Shown: positions 18,887 to 28,454, numbered from the stretch's first letter. The stretch is DNA of 64,000 nucleotides from Polyangium jinanense (GCF_028435365.1 NZ_JAGTJJ010000002.1:868001-932000), one strand, 5' to 3'. Numbers and translations are program-made. The notes: generated by a model from the letters alone, not told the origin.

Positions 18887-21780
18887 TCGCTGTCGACGCA
18901 CGAGTAGGTGATCTCCCAGCCGTTGAGGGTCGGCGCGGCGCCCTTGTTGGCGGTCGGGTTGAAGGTGACGGAGAACTCGAGGAACGACTGTCGCGCGCCG
19001 GGCAAACCGAGCTTCGTGTACACGTCGACCGGGCAAGGCGAGGGGCCGGCCATCGTGCAGAGCTGCGTGTCGACGGGCGAAGACTTGGCCGTCGCGAGCG
19101 TGGTGAACGCGCCCGAGAGCGCGGCCGCGGTGTCCGCGGTGCGCGCGGCGAAGAGGAGGTTCGAGTCGCCGGGCGTGACGCTGTCGTAGGCGAGGTAGCC
19201 CCACTGCACCTTGGTGCCCGTGGGGCAGGTGGCCTGGTAGACGTGCGTGAACGTCTGCGCGGTGTACGCGCCCGGGCAGCCGAGCTCGACGTCGATCGTG
19301 GCGCCGGCCGAGTTCAGCACGGTCTGGCACGTGTTCGGGCAGAGGAAGATCTTCGTCGGGTTCTGGGCGTTGTCGTAGTACCAGCCGTTCCCGCACGCGG
19401 CCTGGCTCGCGACCTTGGCGAAGGCCACGGCGTTGCCCGACGTGGGCATGAACGTGACCGTCGCGTCCGTCGGATCGAAGAGGCCCGCGTTCGGCAGGTC
19501 GAACTCGCACGCGACGACGTCGCCTTTGATTTCGAGGAGCGCGGAGAGCATCTGCTGCTGCGCGTCGCCCTGATCGGTGACGAAGAACGCGTTGGCCGTG
19601 CCGCCCTTCTGCGCGATGAGGTTCATCAAGGCGACGTTCGCGTCCTGGATGCCGATCGCGTACGTGAGCACGCCGGCGTTGACGAACGCGTCCTCGGCGT
19701 AGCCCGCGATCGTGTTCGAGTCGGTGCCGCAGGAGTTCGGATAGCCGTCGGTGACGAACACGACGACGGTCTGCTGGTTCGGGTTCGCCTGCTGGTAGGC
19801 CTTGGCCCACTTCTCGGCGCCGGCGAGCGCGGGCAGGAGCGGCGTGTCGGCGGCGGGCAGGGTGTTGTTGATCTCGTTGAGGAGCTTCTGCTCTTGCGTG
19901 TCGGTGGGCGCAGACGCGGTCGTGAGCTTGGCGAGCGGGACGAGCGGGACCGCGCACGCGTCGATGCTGCAGTTCGTGTCGTCGCAGCCGGTGACGGGCT
20001 TGTAGTGCTCCCAGAAGCGCAGCGCGACGCCGATGCCGGCGGACGCGGGGTCCGAGAAGAACGCCTTCAGCGCGCCCGTGGTCTTGCCCCAGCGATCGTT
20101 CGTGGTCATCGAGCCGGAGCGGTCGAACTGGACGAACATGTTCACGGGGCGGATCGTCCGGCTCGTGACGGAGGAGCAATCAGGCGGCTCGCAGGCGTTG
20201 CCGCCGCTCGCGAGCGACCAGTTGTTCTCGCAGAAGCACTCGGTGACGTAAGGGTTTGCCGCCGTCTTCTTCGGCGGGTTGATCATGATCTCGCGGTTGC
20301 CGTTGCCGATGCCGCAGGCGTTCGCGTCGACGTTGATGCACTGGCCGGGCGGGATGGGCTGCTGTGTGAGGCACTCCATCATGCCGGCGTGCGTCTGATC
20401 GGGCGCGCACTTCGGGTACTGCTGCGAGTTCGCCGGGAAGTGGACGAGGCGGATGCCCGCAGGCGCCTGGGTTTGTCCGTGGTTGCAGACGGGCACGACG
20501 CCGTTGCACGGAACGCCGACGGAGAGGTCGATCCCTGGGCATTTCGGGTCGGTCTCGCCGGGCAGCCACGGCGTGCACGCGCCCTTCACGGGGCAGCTCT
20601 CGTTGCAGAGCGTCTTGACCTTGTCGACGCAGAGGTTGTCCCACTTCGTCGTGCAGCAGGACGGACTCGCCTGGCAGATCGTGGCGACGCACGCGTCACA
20701 AGCGGCGTTCAGCGCGGCGCCCGAGTAGCACTTGTCGTGCGCGCAGGGCGGGTCGGTTTTGCAGTCGGCGCCGCAGAGGCTGTAGACCTTGTCGACGCAG
20801 CTCGGCGTCCAGCTCCCCTGCACCCCGGCGCAGCTCTTCGGGCAAGCGGTGGCGAAGGCGTCCACGCAAGCCTGCGTCCACGTGCCGGTGCAGCAGGTCG
20901 GGTTGGCCGTGCAGACCGTGTTCACACAGGTGCTGCAGGTCTTCTTCAGGCCGACGCCCGTGACGCACGGGTCGTGCGCGCAGGTGCCGCTGTACGGGAT
21001 GAGGCAGCAGGTCGGATCCGCCGTGCAGATCGTCTTCACGCACGGATCACACTCGGGGTAGAGCCCTTCGCCGACACTGCACTTGTGGTGCGAGCACGTG
21101 TTCGAGGTCGGGCTCTCGCACTGCATGTTGAACTGGCAGTCGCTCGCCTGCGCGCACGGCTCCTTCAGGCCCTTGTTCACGAGGCCGTTCGGAAAGTCGC
21201 TGAGGTCGCCGTTTTGCCAGTTGTAGACGCTGCCCCCGGCCTCGGGCGTGAGGCCGGCGTCGGGCTGCTCGTCGAAGACCTGGCACGAGGGATCGCAGGG
21301 GTTGTTGACGCACGGGCCCGAGACGTGGCTCAGGATGATGATGCCGCCTTGGCCGTCGTCGTCGGGGCGCGCGGAGGTCTCGCGGATCTTCCCCTTCGGC
21401 GGCGCGATGCGCGAGGAGATGGTGCCGTCGGCGCAGGGGGCCCACGTGCCTTCGACGCACGTCTGCGTGCCGTCGAGGCAGGTGAGGATCCCGTTTTGCT
21501 CGCCGATCGTGACGTGGCACTCGCGTACCTGACCATCCACGCAGGGTCCCGTGCTCGTCCCGGCGCCAGTCCCGCCGCCGCCGCCGCTGCCGCCGCTACC
21601 TCCCTCGCCGGGCCGCGCCCCGAGCGGCCCCTCGGCCGAGCACGCGGCGAAGACCACGCCCAGAGGCGCGAGGACGAGCATCACGAGGGCGAAGGTCGAT
21701 CGGAGAGCCACGCGGGATCCCGCGCCGGACGAGCCGTTCTTTTCGAGCGTCCCTGTCGATCTGCCCGACGCACGCGCCAT
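18883..21780 (-). CDS. Large VWA-domain lipoprotein with Cys-rich repeats
   Basis: A 965-aa protein from the ATG at 21778-21780, chosen because it places the signal peptide (LVMLVLAPLGVVFAACS) near the start. A Gly/Ser linker follows the lipobox. The middle (about residues 230-430) has four copies of a Cys-rich repeat of the form CxxCVxxVCxxxPxCC...W...CVD. A von Willebrand A domain lies at about 560-780 with an intact MIDAS start, FDRSGSM, and TVVVFVTDGYPNSCG. The C-terminal part contains further Cys pairs. Such VWA lipoproteins are frequent in myxobacteria, where they may act in adhesion; this is inferred. Confidence 0.85.
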   Translation of the reverse strand: MARASGRSTGTLEKNGSSGAGSRVALRSTFALVMLVLAPLGVVFAACSAEGPLGARPGEGGSGGSGGGGGTGAGTSTGPCVDGQVRECHVTIGEQNGILTCLDGTQTCVEGTWAPCADGTISSRIAPPKGKIRETSARPDDDGQGGIIILSHVSGPCVNNPCDPSCQVFDEQPDAGLTPEAGGSVYNWQNGDLSDFPNGLVNKGLKEPCAQASDCQFNMQCESPTSNTCSHHKCSVGEGLYPECDPCVKTICTADPTCCLIPYSGTCAHDPCVTGVGLKKTCSTCVNTVCTANPTCCTGTWTQACVDAFATACPKSCAGVQGSWTPSCVDKVYSLCGADCKTDPPCAHDKCYSGAALNAACDACVATICQASPSCCTTKWDNLCVDKVKTLCNESCPVKGACTPWLPGETDPKCPGIDLSVGVPCNGVVPVCNHGQTQAPAGIRLVHFPANSQQYPKCAPDQTHAGMMECLTQQPIPPGQCINVDANACGIGNGNREIMINPPKKTAANPYVTECFCENNWSLASGGNACEPPDCSSVTSRTIRPVNMFVQFDRSGSMTTNDRWGKTTGALKAFFSDPASAGIGVALRFWEHYKPVTGCDDTNCSIDACAVPLVPLAKLTTASAPTDTQEQKLLNEINNTLPAADTPLLPALAGAEKWAKAYQQANPNQQTVVVFVTDGYPNSCGTDSNTIAGYAEDAFVNAGVLTYAIGIQDANVALMNLIAQKGGTANAFFVTDQGDAQQQMLSALLEIKGDVVACEFDLPNAGLFDPTDATVTFMPTSGNAVAFAKVASQAACGNGWYYDNAQNPTKIFLCPNTCQTVLNSAGATIDVELGCPGAYTAQTFTHVYQATCPTGTKVQWGYLAYDSVTPGDSNLLFAARTADTAAALSGAFTTLATAKSSPVDTQLCTMAGPSPCPVDVYTKLGLPGARQSFLEFSVTFNPTANKGAAPTLNGWEITYSCVDSE

Positions 21781-22166
21781 GGGTCGAAACCTCCGGTGGA
21801 TCCTTCGCAACAAGCAAGACTGCAGGATCCGGGGCGAAAGAAGCAAGCAACGTGCCCCGAACGGTCAGGCCGCGTCCACACGAAGGGCCAGGCGCGGAGG
21901 CGGAATGCGCGTGGGTGGCTTCGCAATCGAGGAGCCTGGTAACGGCGTCTACCGGGGAAAAAGTTGCGCAGGCCGCAACCGTTTCACAACCGGCGTACGG
22001 GGCCTCGGGCGCGGGTAGGGTAGAGGGGCGCGCGCCGCGAAAAACGGGCTTGTCGAGGCCCGGGTCCACGCGCATGCTCGGCCCGGGCGCAGGCCCTTCC
22101 CGGCCCGAGGATGCGGCCGGTTCCCGATGGCCCTCGCTCGCAGGATCGGGGAAAGCTCCAAGGACC
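21781..22166. other. Divergent intergenic region between VWA lipoprotein and histidine kinase
   Basis: 386 bp without a supported gene. The kinase frame is open through much of it, but the encoded Pro/Arg/Gly-rich sequence looks non-coding. It contains the palindrome GTTGCG CAGGC CGCAAC (21963-21979) and, on the minus strand, a direct repeat CGGTTG spaced 11 bp. It must hold promoters for both directions; I cannot pick them reliably. Confidence 0.4.
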
Positions 22167-23741
22167 GTGCACGCCCACTCCATCGCCGGATTCTTGAGCG
22201 CGTGGGTGGTCGCGTACGTCGCGATCGCCACGTTCTGCTTCGTCGCGCGGCGGAAGGAGCGGATCCGCGGGCGCGAGGTCGACTTCGTCCTGTTCGGGTT
22301 CCTCTGCCTCACGCTGTCGGTGCACACGGCAGGCGTGGCGGCGCTGCACGTGATGCGAGACGCGGCCTTCGTGCGGGGCGCGCTGCTCGCGTCGGACGTG
22401 GGGCGCATGCTCGCGGCGGCGGTGCTCGCGCACGTGGTCGCGCAGCTCTCGCAGATGCGGCTCACGCCACGCGTGCTCTTCGCGATCTACGGCGCGGCGG
22501 TGCTGCTCGGGGGCGCGAGCGTGGTCTTGCACGTGCGGCAGTTCGACACCGTGGCCGAAGCGCCGGTGACACTGCTCGGGCTCTCGGTCGTGGAGGTCAC
22601 GACGCCGGCGCATCCGCTCGCGGCCGTGCTGTCGATCGGCTCGTTCGCGACGGCGATCTTCGCGGCGCTGGTGTTCGTGCGGAGCGCGCTGCGCGGGCGA
22701 ACGGATCTGCTCCCGTCCTTGTGGGGCGCGCTCGCGCTCGTCGTGAGCACGGGCTACGACGGGTTCTACGCCGTGCTCCGGCAAGGCAAGCCGCTCACGA
22801 GCCCGTATGGATACGCGGCGTTCGTGATGGGCGTCGTGATGTCGCTCCTGTCGCGGTACGTGTCGCTGCGGCAAAGGCTGGAGGAGCGCGCGTCGGAGCT
22901 GAAGCAGCGGTCGGCGGAGATCGCGCGGGCCTACGAGGAGCTGCGCGCGGCGCAAGCGGAGCTCGTGCGCAAGGAGCAGCTCGCGGCCGTGGGAGAGCTG
23001 TCGGCGGTGATCGCGCACGAGGTGCGCAATCCTTTGGCGATCATCACGACCGCGGTGGCGACGCTCCGGCGTGAAGGGCTCGGCGAGGACGATCGGCAGA
23101 CGCTGCTCGGGATCCTCGACGAGGAGGCGTCGCGGTTGAACCGGCTCGTGGGGGATCTCTTGCGGTACGCGCGGCCGGTGCGCTGCGAGCGTCAGCCCGT
23201 GTCGCCGCGCGAGATCGTGGAGCGCGCGCTCGCGCTGTCGCAGAACCAGACGAGCGTGAAGGTGACGCTCGTGGAGCCCGAGCCGCTCGAGCGGATCCAG
23301 GCGGATCCGATGCTGCTCCGGCAGGTGTTCGAGAACATCGTGACGAACGCGCTGCAAGCGATGCCGGGTGGCGGCTCCTTGACGGTGACGCTCGTGCCGC
23401 ACGCGGAGAGCGGCGCGAGCGGGGTCGAGGTGCGCATCGCGGACACGGGCGAGGGGATGGACACGTCGGTGCGAGATCGCGCGCTCGATCCGTTCTTCAC
23501 GACGCGCGCGGCGGGGACGGGGCTCGGCCTCGCGATCGTGGCGCGGATCGTGGACGCGCACGGCGGGCGGCTGTCGATCCAGAGCGACGTGGGCGCGGGG
23601 ACGGAGGTGCGGATCTTCTTGCCACAGCAGGGCGAGCCCATGCCGGGGCGGAGATCGGTGCCGCCAGAGATCAACCGGACGAGCTCGCTTCCGCCGATGC
23701 CGGTGGAAGTCCGGCGCGCGTTCGCCGGGAGGAAAGCGTGA
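22167..23741 (+). CDS. Membrane-bound sensor histidine kinase
   Basis: About 524 aa from GTG 22167, chosen because AAGGA sits just upstream and the first transmembrane helix follows directly; an ATG at 22074 is possible. The N-terminal 230 residues hold about seven hydrophobic helices with no extracellular loop domain. A coiled coil and the HisKA domain follow with phospho-acceptor His284 (IAHEVRNPLAI), then the HATPase domain with N box (ENIVTNALQAMPGG), G1 (DTGEGM) and G2 (GTGLGLAI). The order and NtrB-like kinase core fit a partner for an NtrC-type regulator. The stop overlaps the bioA start as GTGA. Confidence 0.9.
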   Translation: MHAHSIAGFLSAWVVAYVAIATFCFVARRKERIRGREVDFVLFGFLCLTLSVHTAGVAALHVMRDAAFVRGALLASDVGRMLAAAVLAHVVAQLSQMRLTPRVLFAIYGAAVLLGGASVVLHVRQFDTVAEAPVTLLGLSVVEVTTPAHPLAAVLSIGSFATAIFAALVFVRSALRGRTDLLPSLWGALALVVSTGYDGFYAVLRQGKPLTSPYGYAAFVMGVVMSLLSRYVSLRQRLEERASELKQRSAEIARAYEELRAAQAELVRKEQLAAVGELSAVIAHEVRNPLAIITTAVATLRREGLGEDDRQTLLGILDEEASRLNRLVGDLLRYARPVRCERQPVSPREIVERALALSQNQTSVKVTLVEPEPLERIQADPMLLRQVFENIVTNALQAMPGGGSLTVTLVPHAESGASGVEVRIADTGEGMDTSVRDRALDPFFTTRAAGTGLGLAIVARIVDAHGGRLSIQSDVGAGTEVRIFLPQQGEPMPGRRSVPPEINRTSSLPPMPVEVRRAFAGRKA

Positions 23742-25075
23742 CGAGAGGCGTAGATCAAAGGGCCCAGCGGCGCGCGGAGATCGTGCGCGCGGACAAGCGG
23801 TACGTGTGGCACCCGTACACGCCGATGCAGCGGTACATCGACGAGGTGGATCCGCTGGTCGTCGAGCGGGCTTCGGGCGCGCGGTTCTTCGACGTGGATG
23901 GGCGGAGCTACCTCGACGCGAACTCGAGCTGGTGGGTCGCGACGCTGGGGCACAACCACCCGCGGCTCGTGGCGGCGCTCGCGCGTCAGGCCGAGAAGCT
24001 CTGCCACGTGTCGCTCGCGGGTGTGACGCACGAGGGCGCGGCGGTGCTCGGCGAGGAGATCGTGGCGATCGCGCCGCCGGGGCTCGGAAAAGTGTTCTAC
24101 AGCGACGACGGCTCGACGGCGGTGGAGGTCGCGCTGAAGCTCGCGCTGCAGATGTGGCACAACGAAGGGCGGCCCGAGCGGCGGAGGTTCGTGGCGCTCG
24201 ACGGCGCGTTCCACGGCGAGACGATCGGCGCGACGAGCCTCGGGGGCGTGGAGGTGTTTCGCAAGCCCTTCGCAGGCGTGCTCATGGAGTGCATCCACGT
24301 GCCGCCGCCCGAGGGAGATACGCCGGCAGATGCAGGCTATGCGCGGGCCTTCGAAGCGCTCGAGAAGCTGCTCGCGGAGGGCAGCGACACGATCGCGGCG
24401 GTGGTGCTGGAGCCGCTCGTGCAAGGCGCGACGGGGATGCGGATGTACGACGCGGCGTACCTGCGGCATGCGCGTGCGCTCTGCGATCGGTACGACGTAC
24501 TGCTCGTGATCGACGAGGTGTTCACGGGCTACGGGCGCACGGGGCCGATGTGGGCGTGCGAGCACGCCGGGATCACGCCCGATCTGATGTGCCTCGCGAA
24601 GGGGTTTTCCGGCGGCATGTTCCCGATGGCGGCGACGCTCGCGTCGCCGCGGGTCTTCGACGCGTTCCTCGGCGCGCCAACCCGAGCCTTTTATTACGGG
24701 CACTCGTTCTGCGGAAACCCGCTCGGCGCGGCCATCGCGCGCGAGGTGCTCGCGATCTTCCGCGAGGAGGAGATCCTCGCGAAGGCCCAGCCGAAGGCCG
24801 CGCGGATCACGAAGGCGTTCGCGGCGATGGGCGCGATCCCGGGGGTTTCGCGGGCGCGATCGCTCGGGATGATCGGGGCGCTCGATCTGTCGAAGGGCGC
24901 GAGTTACCTCGGCGGGCTCGGATGGCGGGTGTTCGCGGAGGCGCGGCGGCGCGGGGCGTATCTACGGCCGCTCGGCGACGTGGTGTACGTGGCGCCGCCG
25001 CTCACGATCGCGGACGACGAGCTCGAGACGTTGCTTGGGATCGTCGAGGAAAGCGTGCGGGCGGTGCTGCGGTAG
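23738..25075 (+). CDS. bioA: Adenosylmethionine-8-amino-7-oxononanoate aminotransferase
   Basis: PLP enzyme of biotin synthesis that converts KAPA to DAPA with S-adenosylmethionine as amino donor; 445 aa, the normal length. Landmarks are HPYTPM near residue 24, the BioA-type SSWWVATLGHNHP, and the PLP-binding Lys288 in LMCLAKGFSGG. The GTG start overlaps the kinase stop, an unusual coupling. No other bio gene is in the window. The gene ends 3 bp from the convergent surface-protein gene, so no room remains for a terminator. Confidence 0.95.
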   Translation: MTRGVDQRAQRRAEIVRADKRYVWHPYTPMQRYIDEVDPLVVERASGARFFDVDGRSYLDANSSWWVATLGHNHPRLVAALARQAEKLCHVSLAGVTHEGAAVLGEEIVAIAPPGLGKVFYSDDGSTAVEVALKLALQMWHNEGRPERRRFVALDGAFHGETIGATSLGGVEVFRKPFAGVLMECIHVPPPEGDTPADAGYARAFEALEKLLAEGSDTIAAVVLEPLVQGATGMRMYDAAYLRHARALCDRYDVLLVIDEVFTGYGRTGPMWACEHAGITPDLMCLAKGFSGGMFPMAATLASPRVFDAFLGAPTRAFYYGHSFCGNPLGAAIAREVLAIFREEEILAKAQPKAARITKAFAAMGAIPGVSRARSLGMIGALDLSKGASYLGGLGWRVFAEARRRGAYLRPLGDVVYVAPPLTIADDELETLLGIVEESVRAVLR

Positions 25076-25078
25076 CCG

Positions 25079-26410
25079 TTACGCGCGCTCTCTCCCCAAG
25101 CGAGCCCTGCGGCGACGCAAGCGAAGCACGAGCGCACCGAGCCCAGCCACGACGGCCGCGCCGGATGCACTCGACGCGCTTCCGAGGCCGCAATCACATC
25201 CGCCCGCCGGTTCGAGCTCGCGCGGCACGCCGCCGTCGCCGCCGCCGCAGGTGACGGCTCCGCTGCCGTCACACGCGCACGGATCGATCGCGAGCGTCGC
25301 CGCGATGCCGGGCCAGGTCATCAGGCACGCGGCCGGCGTCGTCGCCCCCTCGCCGCATGCGAGCGGGCAGATGTCGGGCAGGTTGTAGAGGTTCTCGAAC
25401 GTCTTGCCCTCGTCCTTCGAGAAGCCGACCGTGAAGCCGTCGTCGAACTGGTTGCCGCACGCATAGATGCCCGCGGTCGTCCACGTGAGGCAACGCGTGT
25501 AGATGTCGCTGACCTTCTGGAACGCGAGATCGGCCGCGTTCGCGATCTGGACGCCGTCCTTGGGGCCGCCGACCGCGACGCGCGTGCCGTCGGGTGAGAG
25601 GGCGAAGCCGAGCAGATCGTCCGCGGCCGTGAAGACCTCGGTGAAGCTCGCGCCCGCGTCTTCGCTGACGAGGAGCTTGTCGACGGGATCGGCGCTCAGG
25701 CGCAGGTAAACGCGGTCGGGGTTTTGCGGGTCGATCGCGGCGAGGAAGGGGACGCCGCTCGCGAAGGAGGCGTCGAGGTAGGTGCGCGTCCACGTGGCGC
25801 CACGATCGTCGGAGCGCTCGATCGCGGGCGCGAAGGATTTGCCCACGATGCCACTCGCGTAGATGCGTTCGGGCTTCGAGGGCGCGACGTCGACCGTGAG
25901 GGCGATGAAATCGCTCAGGATCGGCGTGCCGGCCTGCGTCCAGGTGGCGCCGTTGTCGGCGGTCTCGGCGAGGATCACGTGGAAGCCGTCGGTGCCCTTG
26001 CCGGTGGAGGTGATGGCGACGCCGCGCGAGGGGTCGTCGCGGTGGACGGAGACGTCGATGACGTACTCGTCTTTCAAGGGATCCTGGACGAAGCCCCAGG
26101 AACAGCCGCGATCGTGGCTCACGCTGAGGCCTTCGAAGACGCCGGCGAGGATCGTTCCGTCGCCGAGCACGCCGATGGCCGGATCCTGGGTGCCGCCGTA
26201 GCCGACCGCGCCCTCGCAGATCCACGACCAGGTGCCGCCCGCGTCGGAGCTCTCGAGGACGCCGTACGTGGTGCGGAGGACGATGTGCGAAGGATCCTTG
26301 GGATCGACGACGAGCTGGTCGGCGATGGGGAAGCGCCCGTTCGCGTGGGATTCGGCGGGCACGAGGAGCGAGAGGGCCGCGATCGCCGCGGCGAAGGGTA
26401 GCAAGCGCAT
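25079..26410 (-). CDS. Secreted BNR/sialidase-like beta-propeller with MYXO-CTERM-type tail
   Basis: A 443-aa exported protein with a signal peptide (LLPFAAAIAALSLLVPAESHA). The body shows repeated Asp-box-like turns of BNR propellers: SSDAGGTWSW, SHDRGCSWGF, TADNGATWTQ, SDDRGATWTR, SEDAGASF, SKDEGKTF. The C-terminus is Gly-Cys-Asp-Cys-Gly followed by a hydrophobic helix and an Arg-rich end (LRLRRRRARLGR), which matches the MYXO-CTERM surface-sorting layout. No sialidase active site is evident. It lies 8 bp downstream of dnaX on the same strand. Confidence 0.85.
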   Translation of the reverse strand: MRLLPFAAAIAALSLLVPAESHANGRFPIADQLVVDPKDPSHIVLRTTYGVLESSDAGGTWSWICEGAVGYGGTQDPAIGVLGDGTILAGVFEGLSVSHDRGCSWGFVQDPLKDEYVIDVSVHRDDPSRGVAITSTGKGTDGFHVILAETADNGATWTQAGTPILSDFIALTVDVAPSKPERIYASGIVGKSFAPAIERSDDRGATWTRTYLDASFASGVPFLAAIDPQNPDRVYLRLSADPVDKLLVSEDAGASFTEVFTAADDLLGFALSPDGTRVAVGGPKDGVQIANAADLAFQKVSDIYTRCLTWTTAGIYACGNQFDDGFTVGFSKDEGKTFENLYNLPDICPLACGEGATTPAACLMTWPGIAATLAIDPCACDGSGAVTCGGGDGGVPRELEPAGGCDCGLGSASSASGAAVVAGLGALVLRLRRRRARLGRERA

Positions 26411-26418
26411 GGCCGATC

Positions 26419-28422
26419 CTAGCGCGTGGACATGCGCTCGGCGGCGGCGGCGTCTTCCTGTCCGAGGCGGACGTCACGGAGCTCGGCGCCGAGCAGCTCG
26501 ATCGCGGCCGTGACGAGGGGGTGATCCGCGATGGCGCGGCGCGCGTTGTCGAGGCGGGCGCGGAGGCCGGCGCCCTCGATCTGCGCGAGCGTGACCGCGC
26601 CGCTCTGGGGGCGGAGCGCTTCGAAGGTGACGTCGGGCTTGCCGCCGTAATGCGCGGCGAGGGCGGCGCGGATGGCCTCTATGGCGACGGGCTCCTGCGC
26701 TTGCTTGCCGAGGAAGGAGTTGGCCTCGAAGCCGAGCACGATGCCGTCGGGGCCGATGCGGACCAGCGCGGCATGTTCGAGGACGGAGGCGAGGGGAGCG
26801 CGCTTGGCGCGGACGAGCTCGATCACGGCGCGAAAGGCAGCGAGATCGGCGGGGTTCGGGGCGGAAGGTCCTCGGGATACGCCCTCGGCAGGAGGCGGAA
26901 CGGTCGAAGGCCGTGCCGCGGCGCCGTTCGTGGGAGGTGCGAACGAAGGCCGACCGTGCGGAGCGCCGTTCGTGGGCGCTGAAAAGGTCGCGGCTCCGTG
27001 CGCAGCCCCATTCGTGGGAGGCGCGTACGGAGGCCGTCCGTGCGCGACCCCGTTCGAAGGTGGCGAGGAGGTCGACGGACCGTGCGCGACCCCGTTCGCG
27101 GGTGCCGGAGGCGCCGAAAATGTGGTTGGAGCGACGTTCGCGGCTGATGGACCGGGCGACGGGTCGGCGGAGGCCCCTCGGCGCTGGCCTGGCGGGGTTC
27201 CGCCGCCTTGCATGGGTCTGCCGTGCCCGACGCTCCCCGAAGGCGCGCCGCCGCCTCCGCCGCCGCCGAGCAGGCGACGCTCCATCTCCCCGATCCGCCG
27301 CAAGAGATCGTCCACCGGCATGAGCGGCGGCCGGCGCGCGAGGCGGACGAGCGTCATCTCCAGCGCCGCGCGTGGCTGGCCGCTCCGGGTGACGTCATCG
27401 AACGAACGCGAGAACCCTTGATGCAAGCGCGTGAGGTCGTCCGCCTCGGCGCGTGCCGCGAGGGCCTTCACGTCGGCGAGCTCGCTGTCGGCGAGGTCGA
27501 GCAGGCCCGTCGGATCCGCGGAGACCTTGGCGACCACGAGGTCCCGCAAATGCGCGAGGAAATCCCGCGCGACGTGCGGCAGATCGTAGCCCTGATGCGC
27601 GAGGTCGGAGACCGTGCGCAGGCATGCCTCGGCGTCGCCGTCGACGAGCGCGGCCGCGAGCCCATGGAGGACCGAGCGATCCGCGACGCCGAGGACGCGC
27701 GCGACGCCCTCGGCCGTGAGCTTGTCGCCGTCGACGCCGACCCACGCGAGGACCTGATCGAGCAAGCTCATCGCGTCGCGCATGCTGCCCGCGGCCTCGC
27801 GGGCGATGATGGAGAGCGCCGCGTCCTCGTAGGCGACGCCCTCGCGGTCGAGGACGAAGCGCAGGCGCGACGTGATCGAGAGCGCGCTGATGAGCTTGAA
27901 GTCGTAGCGCTGGCAGCGGCTCAGGATCGTGACCGGGATCTTGTGGACCTCGGTCGTCGCGAAGATGAACTTCACGTGGGGCGGCGGCTCCTCGAGCGTC
28001 TTGAGGAACGCGTTCCACGCGTTGTTCGAGAGCATGTGGACCTCGTCCACGATGAAGATCTTGAACCGGTCGCGCGAAGGCCGGTACGGCAGGCTCTCCT
28101 GGAGCTTGCGGACGTCGTCGACGCCGGTGTAGCTCGCGCCGTCGATCTCCTGGACGTCGACGTCGCTGCCGACGGTGATCTCCTTGCAAGGAGGGCACTC
28201 CTGGCAGGGTTTCGACGTCGGACCCTTCACGCAGTTGAGCGATTTCGCGAGGATGCGCGCGCTCGTCGTCTTGCCGACGCCGCGGACGCCCGTGAACAAG
28301 AAGGCGTGCGCGACGCGGTTCTTGGCGATCGCGTTCTCGAGCGTGGTCGAGACGTGCCCCTGACCGACGAGATCCTCGAACGACTGCGGTCGGTACTTGC
28401 GCGCGAGGACGACGTAGCTCAT
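26419..28422 (-). CDS. dnaX: DNA polymerase III gamma/tau subunit
   Basis: Clamp-loader ATPase, 667 aa. The start MSYVVLARKYRPQSFEDLVGQ is diagnostic. The AAA+ core has Walker A GVRGVGKTT, a four-Cys zinc module (LNC ... CQECPPC), Walker B IVDEVHML and the SRC motif (ILSRCQRYDF). Domain III follows (about 250-370). The linker (about 400-540) is low-complexity and contains 14-residue repeats before the C-terminal tau part that contacts polymerase and helicase. Only the full-length product is evident; I see no A-rich slippage site for a gamma form. It faces away from ybaB-recR, unlike the usual dnaX-ybaB-recR order. Confidence 0.96.
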   Translation of the reverse strand: MSYVVLARKYRPQSFEDLVGQGHVSTTLENAIAKNRVAHAFLFTGVRGVGKTTSARILAKSLNCVKGPTSKPCQECPPCKEITVGSDVDVQEIDGASYTGVDDVRKLQESLPYRPSRDRFKIFIVDEVHMLSNNAWNAFLKTLEEPPPHVKFIFATTEVHKIPVTILSRCQRYDFKLISALSITSRLRFVLDREGVAYEDAALSIIAREAAGSMRDAMSLLDQVLAWVGVDGDKLTAEGVARVLGVADRSVLHGLAAALVDGDAEACLRTVSDLAHQGYDLPHVARDFLAHLRDLVVAKVSADPTGLLDLADSELADVKALAARAEADDLTRLHQGFSRSFDDVTRSGQPRAALEMTLVRLARRPPLMPVDDLLRRIGEMERRLLGGGGGGGAPSGSVGHGRPMQGGGTPPGQRRGASADPSPGPSAANVAPTTFSAPPAPANGVAHGPSTSSPPSNGVAHGRPPYAPPTNGAAHGAATFSAPTNGAPHGRPSFAPPTNGAAARPSTVPPPAEGVSRGPSAPNPADLAAFRAVIELVRAKRAPLASVLEHAALVRIGPDGIVLGFEANSFLGKQAQEPVAIEAIRAALAAHYGGKPDVTFEALRPQSGAVTLAQIEGAGLRARLDNARRAIADHPLVTAAIELLGAELRDVRLGQEDAAAAERMSTR
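26923..27106 (-). repeat. In-frame 42-bp tandem repeat in the dnaX linker
   Basis: Four full 42-bp units (26923-26964, 26965-27006, 27007-27048, 27049-27090) and a partial fifth encode a 14-residue repeat of the type PxNGxAHGRPxxxP. Units diverge by several bases but keep the NG and HG positions. Unit number may vary between strains. Confidence 0.85.
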
Positions 28423-28454
28423 CGCCGCCTCGACGTAGCAGAAAGGCGTGCTGG

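Noticed and set aside
22074..22166. Earlier ATG start for the histidine kinase
   Set aside because: It would add a Pro/Gly/Arg-rich stretch before the first membrane helix; GTG 22167 with AAGGA fits better, though the earlier start cannot be excluded.
26419..28422. Programmed frameshift in dnaX giving a gamma form
   Set aside because: I found no A-run slippery sequence with a stem after it near the expected position.
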